The notes beneath the pieces were generated by a model, which was not told the DNA's origin, did not search any database, and saw only the letters and a program-made list of their open reading frames with translations. A stretch of DNA of 64,000 nucleotides from Valencia hispanica. Taxonomy: Eukaryota > Chordata > Actinopteri > Cyprinodontiformes > Valenciidae. The DNA is taken from assembly GCA_963556495.2 (NCBI GenBank), contig OY747705.1, forward strand, positions 28,448,501-28,512,500. The letters run 5' to 3'. Positions 46,301 to 54,608 of the stretch are shown here, one piece after another. Position numbers and translations under genes: made by a program. The number at the start of each line of letters is the position of its first letter. Within the stretch, counting starts at the first letter, position 1.

Positions 46301-49011
46301 CTGAGAAGCTCTAAAGAGACTTTCATCAAACCACAATCAATTCCCTATCAGTGGTAGTAGCCGGCTGTTTCTCTCACACCAGTGGTGCTCTGTTGCAAAA
46401 TTTGGGAGCGCGTAATGAGTGGAGGACTCAGGTAAATGTGGAAGTGCGCTTGTCCAGTGAGACAGACAAATGTCTGGTCCAATCATTGGTTTCGGACCGA
46501 GCCATGTTTTTGGCTGAGGGTTTTAGACAAATGCAACAGAACCACTTCAGTATTTTTGGGGGTTTTTTTTATCTCCACAAAATATCTATAGCTATGCTAT
46601 GTTAGAACTTTGTTAAGAGGCATGATTTTTTTTTTAAAGCTAGGTTGTTTTGCAGATTGGGTATAGCAACCTTAACACATTCAAAAAATTCGGACAGCAT
46701 AAAGGTTTAGCAATAGTGATGGCTCACCTTTCAAATACATATCTTAGGACTATTAAGGCAAAGGCCAGTGGAAACGTGATGAGGAGATCCCTGGGCCGAG
46801 GAAAACGATCATCCTCATCCTTTATCTCGATGTCCTGCCAGTGGAAGCCAGGAGGAAGCCAGTACTCCTCCTGCCACAGCCACTCGTTCAACAGGGCCTC
46901 CATCCTGAGAAGAAGGAGATGTTTTGTTTTGTATAAGACAGGTTCTGGACTCCCAAACAGATACATTCATTAAATTATGAATGTGTCTTTCATGGTAACA
47001 AGGATTCTAAAAAAGTATAATGAAAGACATTTTAAAGGGTGTACGTTACGCCATAGGTGGTCTGTATTTTTCATGAAATATCTTTTTGATCAACTTATTT
47101 ATTGTTGGACTCTGGAGTGGCTGAAAAACAGCAAGATAGTCTAAATGCCTAAAAGTTTTTGGTTTTTTTGTCAGATCCAGAAACACTAACTCATACCACA
47201 TTATGGCTGGATGGTATTCCAGAAGACGAGAGTGCCCTGCAGAGGATAGTAAGGGGGGCTAAAGATGTTACTGTACGGTCCCTACCTCTGCAGGCTCTGT
47301 GGCAGGAACAGGGGTCTACCCATTGTCTATTACTCACTTCGTCTACATGAACTTTCTGAACTGCTGCCATCAGGTAAATGGTACCGCTACATTAATCAAA
47401 AGCAGAACCAACAGACTCTTACACAGGTTTCTGCTTCAGTGCTGTAAAAATACTGAACCACTGATTATTATTGCAGTTATTTCATGTTTTATCTGATTTG
47501 GGGTTTTTTATATATGCATTTGATCCATTTAGCTATTTTTACAACAATCTGTTAAATGAATGTCTTGTATTGCTGTAAACCTGCCAAATAATTTGAATAT
47601 ATTTTTCCTCTGTCTAGGGCTTTCTGTACGTTCTTCCAGGCAAGGAAATATTGCAACCGATGGGGCATAACATTATGAACACTGACCAGTGAAGTGAGTA
47701 ACACCCTTGATCATGAGACATATTAGTTGGGGACATGCGTAAAGTACCAAGTGAAGCAGGTAAAACAGTCAAGCGTACTTGATTGAGTCTCAGAAGGATC
47801 AAACTGTGATGATTAAACGACAGGTTCAAAGCATCTATAAAAACTGCAGCTCTTGTTTTTTGTCTCCTGTGGTCAGCATCTATTAAAAGTGGTCCAAGGT
47901 AAGAAAAGTGGTGACAAGTTACTGAAAAGGTTAATGCTGGTACTAACAGAATGGGTTTTAGAGCACACAATGTGTCACAGTTTGTTGATTATGGGGCTGC
48001 ATAGCTGCAGACCAAACCGGATGCCCATGCTGATCCCTGTCGTCCAAGGGAAGCGCCACCACTTGGGCTGGTACCCCGGAGTCATAGAATCATCTTTTCT
48101 TCCACATTAAGTGGATGGAGAGCCACATGTGTCCCTCTTTTCTGGAAAACACATGACACTAGGATGGTCTACGAATAAGCAGTGGTCTGTTGGTAAACCT
48201 TAAGGCTGGCCATCCACGTGGATGATACTTTATTTACATACCTACCCAAGCAATGTTGCAGACCATGTGCATCATCTTTGAGGAGCACAACAATGAACTT
48301 GAAGTGGTGACTAGCCTTGAAATCCCACAGATCTAAAATCCAAAAAGTTTCAGGTTTGCCAATCCATGGAGGTCACATTTAACGTGACCTATAGGTTACA
48401 ACAGGACACTTTCAGAGGTAAAATGGAGTAACTTTAGTGGGGCAAAAAAGGGGACACGAGCGCTGTTGGACAGCTGGTCATAATGCTGCGCCTGATCTGT
48501 GTATAACAGCATCATTACTGCGCTGCAACAAATTTAACAAAGAAGCTCTCTATGGGCTGTGAAAATAGCATGGATCTTAACACCTGCTGTGTCTGTGAAC
48601 ACAGCACAGACAAATATAACAAATGTATTTCTGCAGCTCGTTACATCTTTACTCCTCCGGCCTGTAATGGGCTGCAGCCTGAGGTTTGGGTTAAAATGCT
48701 GCTCGCTAATGAGATTCTATTGATCAGGCAGCTCCGGGCTTTCTGCTAACAACACAAACCACGACGCAATGACAGTGAATCAAGATCAACAAATTTGGAG
48801 CGTCTATGCGGAAACAGGTGCATCGGTTTAAGGTTTAACGCATTTGATCAGTAATGATTCATTAAAGCCCGTCAGCGCACAGAGAGGCGCCCACCCCTTT
48901 TCTCGCCCTTACATATCTCCAAACGCATGTTCTTATTTAAAATCCAAATCTAACAGATAAACGGCAGCATTATATAGCAGGAAAATGTTGCGCTCACCTG
49001 TCCAGGCTCAT
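19370..49011 (-). CDS. cers4: Ceramide synthase, CERS4-like (sphingosine N-acyltransferase)
   Basis: ER membrane enzyme joining a fatty acyl-CoA to a sphingoid base to make (dihydro)ceramide. Coding exons (minus): 48998-49011, 46728-46904, 42944-43061, 37287-37405, 36966-37023, 36704-36754, 33144-33236, 27134-27262, 21240-21346, 19663-19819, 19370-19585 (TAG). From ATG 46903 they total 1224 nt, 407 aa, every junction in phase; an in-frame upstream ATG at 49011 would add five residues (MSLDR). Visible: an N-terminal NEWLWQ..YWLPPGF..W motif, a TM segment, a Hox-like stretch ([12 protein letters not shown]) before KKFCEASWRF, and the TLC domain with Lag1 motif ([10 protein letters not shown]213/H214; [12 protein letters not shown]240, D241, D244), then an acidic tail with a Glu run. 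KKFCEASWRF and the N-terminal motif favour CERS4 over CERS2/3; paralogue choice is inference, family certain. Introns hold most of the window's transposons. Confidence 0.85.
20130..20990. repeat. Degenerate Tc1-type repeat in a cers4 intron
   Basis: Carries motifs like TTGTCTCATCTAACCAAAGC and GATGCCATGCAGTCTAACAA that recur in fish Tc1-derived repeats. Ends are not clear and there is no usable reading frame. Confidence 0.35.
22000..24328. other. cers4 intron DNA, no feature recognised
   Basis: AT-rich intron sequence between exons 21240-21346 and 27134-27262. Reading both strands I saw no exon, RNA gene or classifiable repeat. Confidence 0.4.
24329..24800. mobile_element. Small inverted-repeat DNA transposon (MITE), copy 1
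   Basis: Left end GGCACTTTTCCACTATGGGA and right end CCGATAGTGGAAACGCG form terminal inverted repeats of about 25-40 bp around CTGAAGTTCC. A second copy lies at 33404-33949, sharing internal text such as TTTTGGCTCTGATCAGT. No transposase, so it must have moved in trans. Superfamily not assigned. Confidence 0.65.
25181..26681 (+). mobile_element. Complete, apparently autonomous Tc1/mariner element
   Basis: A 1.5-kb unit bounded by TA and by identical 26-bp terminal inverted repeats (starting TAAACTCAGCAAAAAAAG). It contains one uninterrupted transposase frame at 25461-26480. Identical ends and an open frame suggest a recent insertion, inside the cers4 intron 21347-27133. Confidence 0.9.
25461..26480 (+). 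CDS. Tc1-family DDE transposase (DD34E)
   Basis: Cut-and-paste transposase that binds the element's inverted repeats and inserts at TA dinucleotides. The ATG at 25461 is chosen because the frame upstream to 25440 has no ATG. It gives 339 aa, the normal length for Tc1 enzymes. The N-terminus has helix-turn-helix DNA-binding segments ([40 protein letters not shown]). The catalytic triad is D151 in FTDESRF, D241 in QQDNATSH and E276 in NPIEHVWD, with 34 residues between D241 and E276. The glycine-rich motif [13 protein letters not shown] precedes D241. No stop codon or frameshift breaks the frame, in contrast to the other transposase remnants in this window. Confidence 0.95.
   Translation: MPRVPAYLRERAFGMLQGGMRTADVARAINCHVRTVRRLRQRYRETGRTADHPRSGRPRVTTPAQDRYIQISHLHDRYRMATTTARVTPGTHNPSISAQTVRNRLREAGLRACRPVVRQVLTRQHQQQRRLWAQTHLRWTRQEWQKVLFTDESRFCLTRGDGRIRVYRQRNERYTEACTLERDRFGGGGSLMVWGGISHHHRTELVVIAGNLNALRYREDILLPHVVPFMHAHPDMILQQDNATSHTARSVREFLHDSNVSVLPWPAKSPDLNPIEHVWDLLDRRVRARAIPLRNVQELASALVEEWGNISQQELTNLVQSMRRRCTAVLQAAGGHTRY
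27551..28224 (-). mobile_element. L2-type LINE, 5'-truncated 3' end, antisense to the plus strand
   Basis: Minus-strand reading gives the C-terminal part of the L2 ORF2 product ([35 protein letters not shown]). The 3' tail is CTTGC-type repeats (CAAGGCAAGG in plus) preceded by TGTATAGCACACTTTC in plus. It ends abruptly at 28224 and is the same family as the copy at 29-32.6 kb. In a cers4 intron. Confidence 0.8.
28225..32591 (+). mobile_element. Near full-length L2-type LINE, inactivated
   Basis: From about 29560 the plus strand encodes an AP-endonuclease-like domain ([35 protein letters not shown]). From 30660 it encodes reverse transcriptase ([43 protein letters not shown]; catalytic YVDDTQLY). 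The C-terminal region ends at 32391 and the tail is repeated CTTGC. It is broken by stops near 29697, 30567, 31077 and 32101 (CAG to TAG by comparison with the antisense copy). The 5' boundary is uncertain: 28225-29400 has no protein match and starts with a TATA-like GTATATAAGG, so calling it the 5' UTR is inference. Confidence 0.75.
33333..34250. mobile_element. Tc1-type repeat split by a MITE
   Basis: 33333-33400 (GTGTGCAAAGGTATTCACAC) and 33955-34250 (ending TTTGCAAGGTACTGTACATG) are the two ends of one Tc1-type repeat. The MITE copy 33404-33949 lies between them. All in the cers4 intron 33237-36703. Confidence 0.55.
33404..33949. mobile_element. Small inverted-repeat DNA transposon (MITE), copy 2
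   Basis: Same family and orientation as 24329-24800. Ends are GGCACATTTCCACTATCGGA and CCAATAGTGGAGACGCGC. It is about 75 bp longer than copy 1 because of an internal stretch around 33475-33550. Confidence 0.65.
34260..35270. other. cers4 intron DNA, nothing recognised
   Basis: No exon, RNA or repeat that I can name on either strand. Confidence 0.4.
35280..36080 (-). repeat. Probable LINE remnant, antisense, possibly RTE/Rex-like
   Basis: C-rich strand text (GATTGCCACAACAGACCATT, CCACCATCTCACCCTGTCCC) resembles antisense non-LTR element tails common in fish. Interrupted around 35680-35930. No intact frame. Classification is from memory and weak. Confidence 0.3.
38495..38585. repeat. Two adjacent perfect inverted repeats (hairpins)
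   Basis: Arms 38495-38517 and 38523-38545 are perfect 23-bp complements around a 5-nt loop. Arms 38554-38568 and 38571-38585 are perfect 15-bp complements around a 2-nt loop. The left arm of the first is LINE sequence; the right arm is an inverted copy of it. Confidence 0.9.
38587..38990. mobile_element. AT-rich TIR-like repeat inserted in the LINE
   Basis: Left side reads CGATATAGCGATATATCACA. The right side (38905-38990) carries the inverted-type text ATATATCGTATCG and TGTATCGTGATACATATC, ending ACCAATACACATCCC. LINE text resumes at about 38993 with GACTGAAGGTTTACTTG. Probably a small DNA transposon; superfamily uncertain. Confidence 0.5.
39190..39413. mobile_element. Small non-autonomous hAT element (224 bp)
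   Basis: Ends CAGGGGTGCCCAATCCTG and CAGGATTGGGTACGCCTG are inverted repeats. Flanks GCTTAAAC (39182-39189) and GCTTAGAC (39414-39421) are an 8-bp duplication with one mismatch, as expected for hAT. Interrupts the 3' part of the LINE. Confidence 0.85.
40147..40815 (+). mobile_element. Solo LTR (669 bp) inserted in the hAT terminus
   Basis: Begins TGTCATAG and ends CATGACA, with a 5-bp target duplication CACTG at 40142-40146 and 40816-40820. A TATA-like ATTATAAATAC lies near 40621. Orientation is taken from the TATA box followed by ATTAAA-type text near 40760. The internal retroelement is gone, presumably by LTR-LTR recombination. Confidence 0.75.
41545..41905 (-). repeat. SINE-like interspersed repeat
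   Basis: On the minus strand it starts with a tRNA-like head (B-box-like GGTTCAAATCC at 41849-41839), then GGGTTCTCTCCGAGTACTCC and CGGCTTCCTCCCACAGTCC, then TGGCGACCTGTCCTGGGTG, with a CCAT repeat near its end. The best preserved of four copies in the window. Confidence 0.6.
42430..42720 (+). repeat. SINE-like interspersed repeat
   Basis: Same ordered motifs as 41545-41905 but plus strand: GATTAAAATCCCAGC, CGGCTTCCTCCCACAGTC, TGGTTGTTTGTCCTGTGTG, CCCAGGGCGTACCCCGCC. It lies about 220 bp upstream of the donor side of the cers4 exon 42944-43061. Confidence 0.55.
43070..44505. other. cers4 intron DNA, nothing recognised
   Basis: Intron sequence between exons 42944-43061 and 46728-46904. No classifiable signal on either strand. 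Confidence 0.4.
44512..45115. mobile_element. Probable non-autonomous DNA transposon
   Basis: Left GCTTCTACACTAACACGGC and right GGCCTAATGTAGACAGGGC are imperfect inverted repeats about 600 bp apart. Flanks TTAGGTTG and TTTAGTTG could be a worn 8-bp duplication. The interior is CpG-richer than the surrounding intron and has no long open frame. Confidence 0.45.
45868..45925 (-). repeat. L2-type LINE 3'-tail fragment
   Basis: GGCAAGGCGAGGCAATTTTA followed by TGTATAGCACACTTTC is the same tail as at 27551 (antisense). Only the last about 60 bp are kept. Confidence 0.6.
47160..47600 (+). repeat. LINE ORF2 C-terminal fragment
   Basis: Plus-strand frame around 47210-47450 reads [20 protein letters not shown] and [17 protein letters not shown], which resembles the distal end of non-LTR ORF2 proteins. 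Broken and very short. In cers4 intron 1. Confidence 0.4.
47610..48440. repeat. Unclassified interspersed repeat
   Basis: Text such as GCATAACATTATGAACACTG and TATTAGTTGGGGACATGC looks like a dispersed fish DNA repeat, but I cannot place it. Frames are all broken. Located in cers4 intron 1. Confidence 0.25.
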
Positions 49012-49130
49012 GATGCGCTGAGGATGGGAAACGAACAGCGGCAAATAAGTGAGGACGAGGAGGAGCTTGTTTTTATGTCGCCCTGAGCCTGCGGAGGGCG
49101 GGGAGAGGCGCTCTCTATCATCATTACCAT
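49012..49130 (-). promoter_or_regulatory. Probable cers4 promoter / 5' UTR
   Basis: The first cers4 exon ends at a consensus donor (CTGGACAG|gtgagc, exon end 48998). Upstream of it (higher coordinates) is a short GC-rich block with a GC-box-like GCCGCCC-type stretch (GAGGGCGGGGAGAGG on plus, near 49095). The transcription start is not determinable. Confidence 0.35.
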
Positions 49131-49271
49131 TTTATCATCAGCTCCATGGATTTGTAGCTTCGACACAGTACGTGAAACAAACTAACCATACTACATACTA
49201 GCTAAAACATGCCCCACATTCTCACCCTAATGCCAATGTCTTGCAACATGCTGGAAATAGATATTTATCTA

Positions 49272-49800
49272 CAGTGCCTTGCAAAAGCACTCATACTCCT
49301 TAGACTTTTTACAGTTGCAACGTTGCATTTAAGGTGATTTTAATCGTGATTTTATGTGATGAACACAACGTAGCCTATCTGTAAAGGTTTCTGAATGTTA
49401 AAAAAAAACATTTTGCACCCCAGTGTTAATAATTACTAAAACTACCTTTCACTGCAATTACAGCTGCTAGTCTTTTTGAAAATGTCTTCAGCAGCTTTGA
49501 ACGTCCAGAAACAGATGTATTTGCCCATTCCCTTTTGCAAAATAGCACAAGCTTAGTTAGATTGGATGAAGATCATCAATTTTCCAGTCTTGCTCCAGAT
49601 TTCCAGTTAGAATTTTTTGTCCTGGTTTTGACTAGGCTAATCTACATATGAACTTGACTCATGTAAACCACTCCAGGTTTGGAAATTTGTCTTTCTTGTG
49701 CCCTAATTTTCCTTTTTGTAAAGGTGGTATTTATTTTTACTCCTTTTTAATACTGGATAACACCTGAATTTGTACATCATTTTAGAATTTTGTTATTAAA
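49272..49800. mobile_element. Tc1-type non-autonomous repeat
   Basis: Starts ACAGTGCCTTGCAAAAGCAC and contains the family text (CAATTACAGCTGCTAGTCTT, GGTTTTGACTAGGC). The right terminus is not clear. Just upstream of cers4. Confidence 0.5.
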
Positions 49801-49972
49801 CAAACATAAAAGAAATCTGACATCATAAGCAAACACTTGTCTCTTTAAGGAATACTTTAATTATTTGGATTACAATTTTACTTGTTTTTGAGAAAAAAAA
49901 TGCCATACAGTAATTCTCAGAGCAGTCCAAGAATGTATGGGGCCTGAAGCAGAAGGAGCTTTGGGGTCCCAG

Positions 49973-50267
49973 TGTCAGCACCATCAACACTCAGTCCTGC
50001 TCACCCTGTCTAATCAGTGTCTACACCTGTATCCAATCCATGACACCTGATCATCTTTCCCTTTCTTGTATTTAAACCCTTCACATCCTCTTACTCCCCG
50101 TGGGATCATTGACTTCTCCCTCCTGCTCGTTTGTATCAGCCTGGTGTCTGCTCATCCCTGCCTTCTTCCTCATCATCAACATCGTTATCGTCTGAATAAA
50201 CAATCTTGCACTTTTAAACCCATGTCTGCGTTTAAGTCCCTGCCGCATCTAGACACAAGTCCTGACA
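49973..50267 (+). mobile_element. Solo LTR (295 bp)
   Basis: Begins TGTCAGCACC and ends GTCCTGACA, flanked by an exact 5-bp duplication CCCAG (49968-49972, 50268-50272). A TATA-like TATTTAAACC near 50069 and AATAAA near 50195 give orientation. No internal retroelement remains. Confidence 0.8.
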
Positions 50268-51149
50268 CCCAGTTGTTCACTATACAGCACCAGTGTTCAC
50301 AAAAGTGCTTCTTTTACAAATCATTCCCTCCTCTCCCTCAACATTGGTCTGACACCCAACATGTTTCAAATATGTAATCAGAGTAGAATAAGTAATTCTA
50401 AGTAAGTAGTAGTGTGGTTTTGAAATTTGTGTAATCTAAGATGGTCCTGATTTAAACACAGAAACAAAAAAGGCTATGAAATGGCTCGTGTTTTATAGAA
50501 TATCTATTCAAGATACAATAATCCAGTTCAAGTTAGACCTTTCTTTAATCACGCATAGTACTTTGAACCACCTCATTGCTGAAATGTGCAATACAAAAAA
50601 AACTTGATGAGACTTCTAAGTGATTTTTCAAGCTTGATTTTTGCATGTTCTGTGTTTATCCATCAGGTAGTCGTGTAGCAGCAAGGACTCAAACACAGGT
50701 AAGAGAGCTGGATGTTTAAGACGATGTTGACGGTACAGGATACCAGACTGACGGGAACTGTTAAGTTATTTTAGATTCACAGGTAACCTAGAAAGGAAAG
50801 CATTCACAGAGGAGATGTGAAATGTGTTTGCTCAATTGAGGGAGACCGTGCAGTAACAGAAATGACACACCAGTCTGAGTTCCATTCCAGCAGAGTCTCA
50901 AAGATGTTGAGAATCACAGCTTCTATTTATTCACACATTTGAACCGTTTCACCACACCCCCATTGTCTTATCACCATACAACACACAGCAGAACTGTTTC
51001 TAACGGTTTGTAGGTGCATCCTGTTTGGACAGCATATTTTTGCAAAGTCAGCTCCTTATAAGCACATTTCCTTAAGAAAGTTCTTACCCCCACACTAAAA
51101 GTTACTTCCCTAAGTCTTGACACACAAAGTTAAACAAAAGAACAGACTG

Positions 51150-51345
51150 CATTTATCACATTCTCCAACAGGAACGAGTAGGAAGGAGGGACAGTACCTG
51201 GAGACATCAATGATCTGACAGGGCGTGAAGGGTATAAATACACAGAAGGGAATGAGGATCAGGTGTGGCAGATTGGAGACAGGAGCAGGCAATAATTGGG
51301 ACAGGGAGTGAGCAGGGCAGAGTGCAGAGGGTCTGACATTATCAA
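51150..51345 (-). repeat. LTR-like fragment, antisense
   Basis: Contains GGGTATAAATACACAGAAGG and GACAGGGCGTGAAGG, a promoter-like layout similar in style to the LTR at 49973 in the opposite orientation. Ends were not resolved. Confidence 0.3.
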
Positions 51346-52378
51346 ACCAAAGGCGTAAGGCAGCAATTAAATTCACAAAATATTTTTTAATCAACCCTGA
51401 ATTTTATGCTTCTTCTTATTTATTAAATCACACTGAGCAAAATGTGAATGCAACTTGTCTTACTTATGAAGTCTATTTTTTTCTGATTTTCAGCTTCTAT
51501 AATCTGTGATTTGCAGTTACAGTGAACATGAAATGGGACTTCAGCTTAGACACATGTAGCACAAATGTTTAATGAATAAGGAGCTAATGAGGATAACTTA
51601 TGCATTTAAATGTCATCCAAGTATTTTTCTTTGAATGATTATGACCAGTACATTTGTTGGTTAATTTAAATGTTAAATAAATGTTCATCAGGATTTTAAA
51701 TTTCTAATTTGTTGTTTTCACATGTTATTTTTAGTAATGTTTGTAAATCCTTCTATCAACTTTAAAAGGCAGATTCTTCAAAACAGTAACTAGAAAATTG
51801 AGATTTTGCCTCCTGTAAGTCTAGATGTTTTGTGGGCCCCGGCTGGACTCGGGGCCAAAAGCAACAGCTTAGTCTGCTTGTGCCTTTGGCTGGCTACTCT
51901 TGCTACTCTTTAGTAAAATATTTTGTTACTCTACCCACCTCGGCTTTTGGCACAGTAATAAAGTTTAGTTTGACAAGAGAAGGGAAACCATCTGCTTTCA
52001 TGCATGATGGAGCACGTACATTTCTTTCATATTCACATCTAAATAAACTTCATGTGGAAGAAGGATTCCAATCATTTTCAGGAGTCTACAGTTGAAATTA
52101 TATCTACCTTCCATCAAAAGAAATTTACAACCAAAGAGGACCGCATCAAACTCTAAAATTAATTCAAAGTAATTAATATTTTTGTTAAAAAAAAAAAAAT
52201 TAAAGATGTTAGCAGTTAAGAAGTATTTATTAACTACCATAGATTGCATTCTTGATCAGTGGGAAACATGGGAATAATTTTGAAGTTTCACACTTTTACA
52301 CCTCAACAGGAACATTTGCTGTGATATTGTGTTTTAAAACTACAATCCCTTCTCAAGAAATTCAGAGATCTTTGATGT

Positions 52379-54602
52379 ATATGGGATCAGAACAGTATCA
52401 CCTTGAAATGAAACTGAAAATATATATTGGCATTGAAAAATATTATTGTAACTGAGAATGTTAATTTTGAATTTGAAATAAATCTAGTGAAAATTTTTGT
52501 TTTGAAAGTGATTTTTTTTATATAAAACTCATGTATATGCATTGAAAGAAGTAACTCAAGTTTTCAAACTTTCATTTTTTTACAATGCCAATCTTTTTTT
52601 CAATACCATCATTTTTTTCAGCTTCATTCAGGTGATACTGTTTTGACGCTTGTGCGTGCACGCGCATGAGGGGCGGGGCTTCAGCCCCCCATATGTTTGC
52701 ATGAACGAGGCAGGAGGGAAACTCAGACTGTCCGATGCAAGATGCGAGAAACAACAGAACATTTACATTGCTAATAATGTGGTTTGTGGAAGAATAAAAT
52801 ACATAAACGGTTTCTTCTCAGTTTCTTCTACTGACCAGTAGACTAGGAGTCTTTGTGATAAAGTTTTATTCTTGTGTGCCTGTCTTTGTTGGAGGTTCTC
52901 CTCATTACAGACAGTTTGGTATGAAGGGATGTAAATACACACTATATAGGCTATTCCATATTAAGTAACTGTATTTATTTCTGATCCACAAAACATATTT
53001 ACAATACATGTCAATAACGTTAACAAATCAATTAAGACTGGTTTAAGCAAAGCTAACAACACTGACAACTCCTTTTTTATTAATTGCAAAACGTAATTGT
53101 GACACACACTCTAAACCAGAAGGTGGCGCTAATGCGCGCCAACTACCATGGCAAACTGAGAAGAAACCGTTTATATCTTATTTTTTAATTATTATTATTC
53201 CACAAACCACATTATGCTTTCTGTACACCTAGAGACTTTGAAACGATTTAGAAAAGATTCTTAAAGATTATCAGCTCACATCTAAAGACTTGGGTTAACA
53301 GTTTTTTAGTCTCGGACTAAAGATTTTATAAACACTGAATCTTGTTGGGACACTATTTAAGACTACACCTAGGCTATTTTAGCTTCCCGCAAAATTCCTC
53401 CCATTATGCTCAGCATTATACAGTTTCTTTATGTGCGAATGTTGTAGCATTCTTTGCCAAGATTAATTTTATGTCATATAAAGACTTGCATTCAAAGTGG
53501 GTTCTGTATCATCAAGTAACTGGTTAACTCATATCTTTTTAATGCAAGGTGTTTAGATGCTGTACCACTTGCTCCATGCAGCAGCACAGATAGCGCTGGT
53601 TTGTGCCTGTATTAGGGGGCAAGGTTGGCATACACTTTGTAATTTATGGCCCATTTCTCAGCCATGCAACACAAATATTGTATTTGTTGTGAATAGACCA
53701 TAGACTGTATATATAACCCTGCCAGGCTCCATAGGTGGCTATAAAACGGTTATTTATAAATATGACACCTATGTTTATAGCCTACTTTCCCGCAGGAACC
53801 GAAAAAATAATTGATATGTGGCAAGGTGCAAGACAATATCATGAACGGGACTCGAACAGACCATAATCGGCGACGTAATCCAGGTTTTTAACCATTGTGC
53901 CCTAGAAGTAAAGTACAACCCAAACCAGCCAGGGTAGCATACACTGTAAGCGGACAGGACCCCCACACGATCACATAGTTGAATAAATGGAGGGAACAGA
54001 TTACGACTCCACGCGCATGGTTTAATAAACCGAGGGTCCAGATTCTTACCCCTCAAAAATTATTTCTGCACCTGACCCCTGCCGGGATCTGTAGCTTCGT
54101 GCTTCTGTTCGTGTGAGAACAGCTTTATTGATTGTTGGTTGATTTACGTCACAACGACTACACTAGGACTTGCGATAATATCAAACATGTTGATTCAAAA
54201 GACTAGAGAAAGACTGTCATAAATCGGGTCCCCAACTGCAGATTATCACCTTCCACAAACCACATAATTAGCAATGTAAATGTCCTGTTGTTTCTCGTGT
54301 CTCGCCTCAGACAGTCGGAGTTTCCCTCCTGCTTCGTTCATGCAAACATATGGGGGGCTGAAGCCCCGCCCCTCATGCGCGTGCACACACAAGCGTCAAA
54401 ACAGTATCAGCTGAATGAAGCTGAAAAAAAGATGGCACTGAAAAAAGGATTGGCATTGTAAAAAAAAATTCACTTTCAATACAAAATTTTTTAACTAGAT
54501 TTATTTCCGATTCAAAATTAATATTTTCAGTTACAATAATATTTTTCAATGTCAATATTTATTTTCAGTTTCATTTCAAGGTGATACTGTTCTGATCCCA
54601 TA
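52379..54602. mobile_element. Foldback DNA element with long terminal inverted repeats
   Basis: About 2.2 kb. The outer arms are about 410 bp (52379-52790) and 350 bp (54251-54602), both starting TATGGGATCAGAACAGTATC from the outside. Flanked by GATGTA on both sides (52373-52378, 54603-54608). The left arm has about 60 bp extra. A third, inner inverted copy of the arm's inner end lies at about 53150-53222. No transposase-like frame inside. Confidence 0.8.
53836..53906 (-). repeat. tRNA-like sequence (SINE head or tRNA fossil)
   Basis: On the minus strand, GGCACAATGGTTAAAAACCTGG looks like a D-arm/A-box region, followed about 30 nt later by a B-box-like GTTCGAGTCCC. The T-arm stem is mispaired and I could not close an acceptor stem, so it is not a functional tRNA gene. 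Sits inside the foldback element. Confidence 0.3.
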
Positions 54603-54608
54603 GATGTA

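Noticed and set aside
19370..49011. CERS2 or CERS3 identity for the ceramide synthase
   Set aside because: The N-terminal NEW.WQ..WLPP motif and KKFCEASWRF fit CERS4 better; a tree would be needed to be final.
53836..53906. Functional tRNA gene
   Set aside because: T-arm stem mispaired and no acceptor stem; kept only as a tRNA-like repeat.
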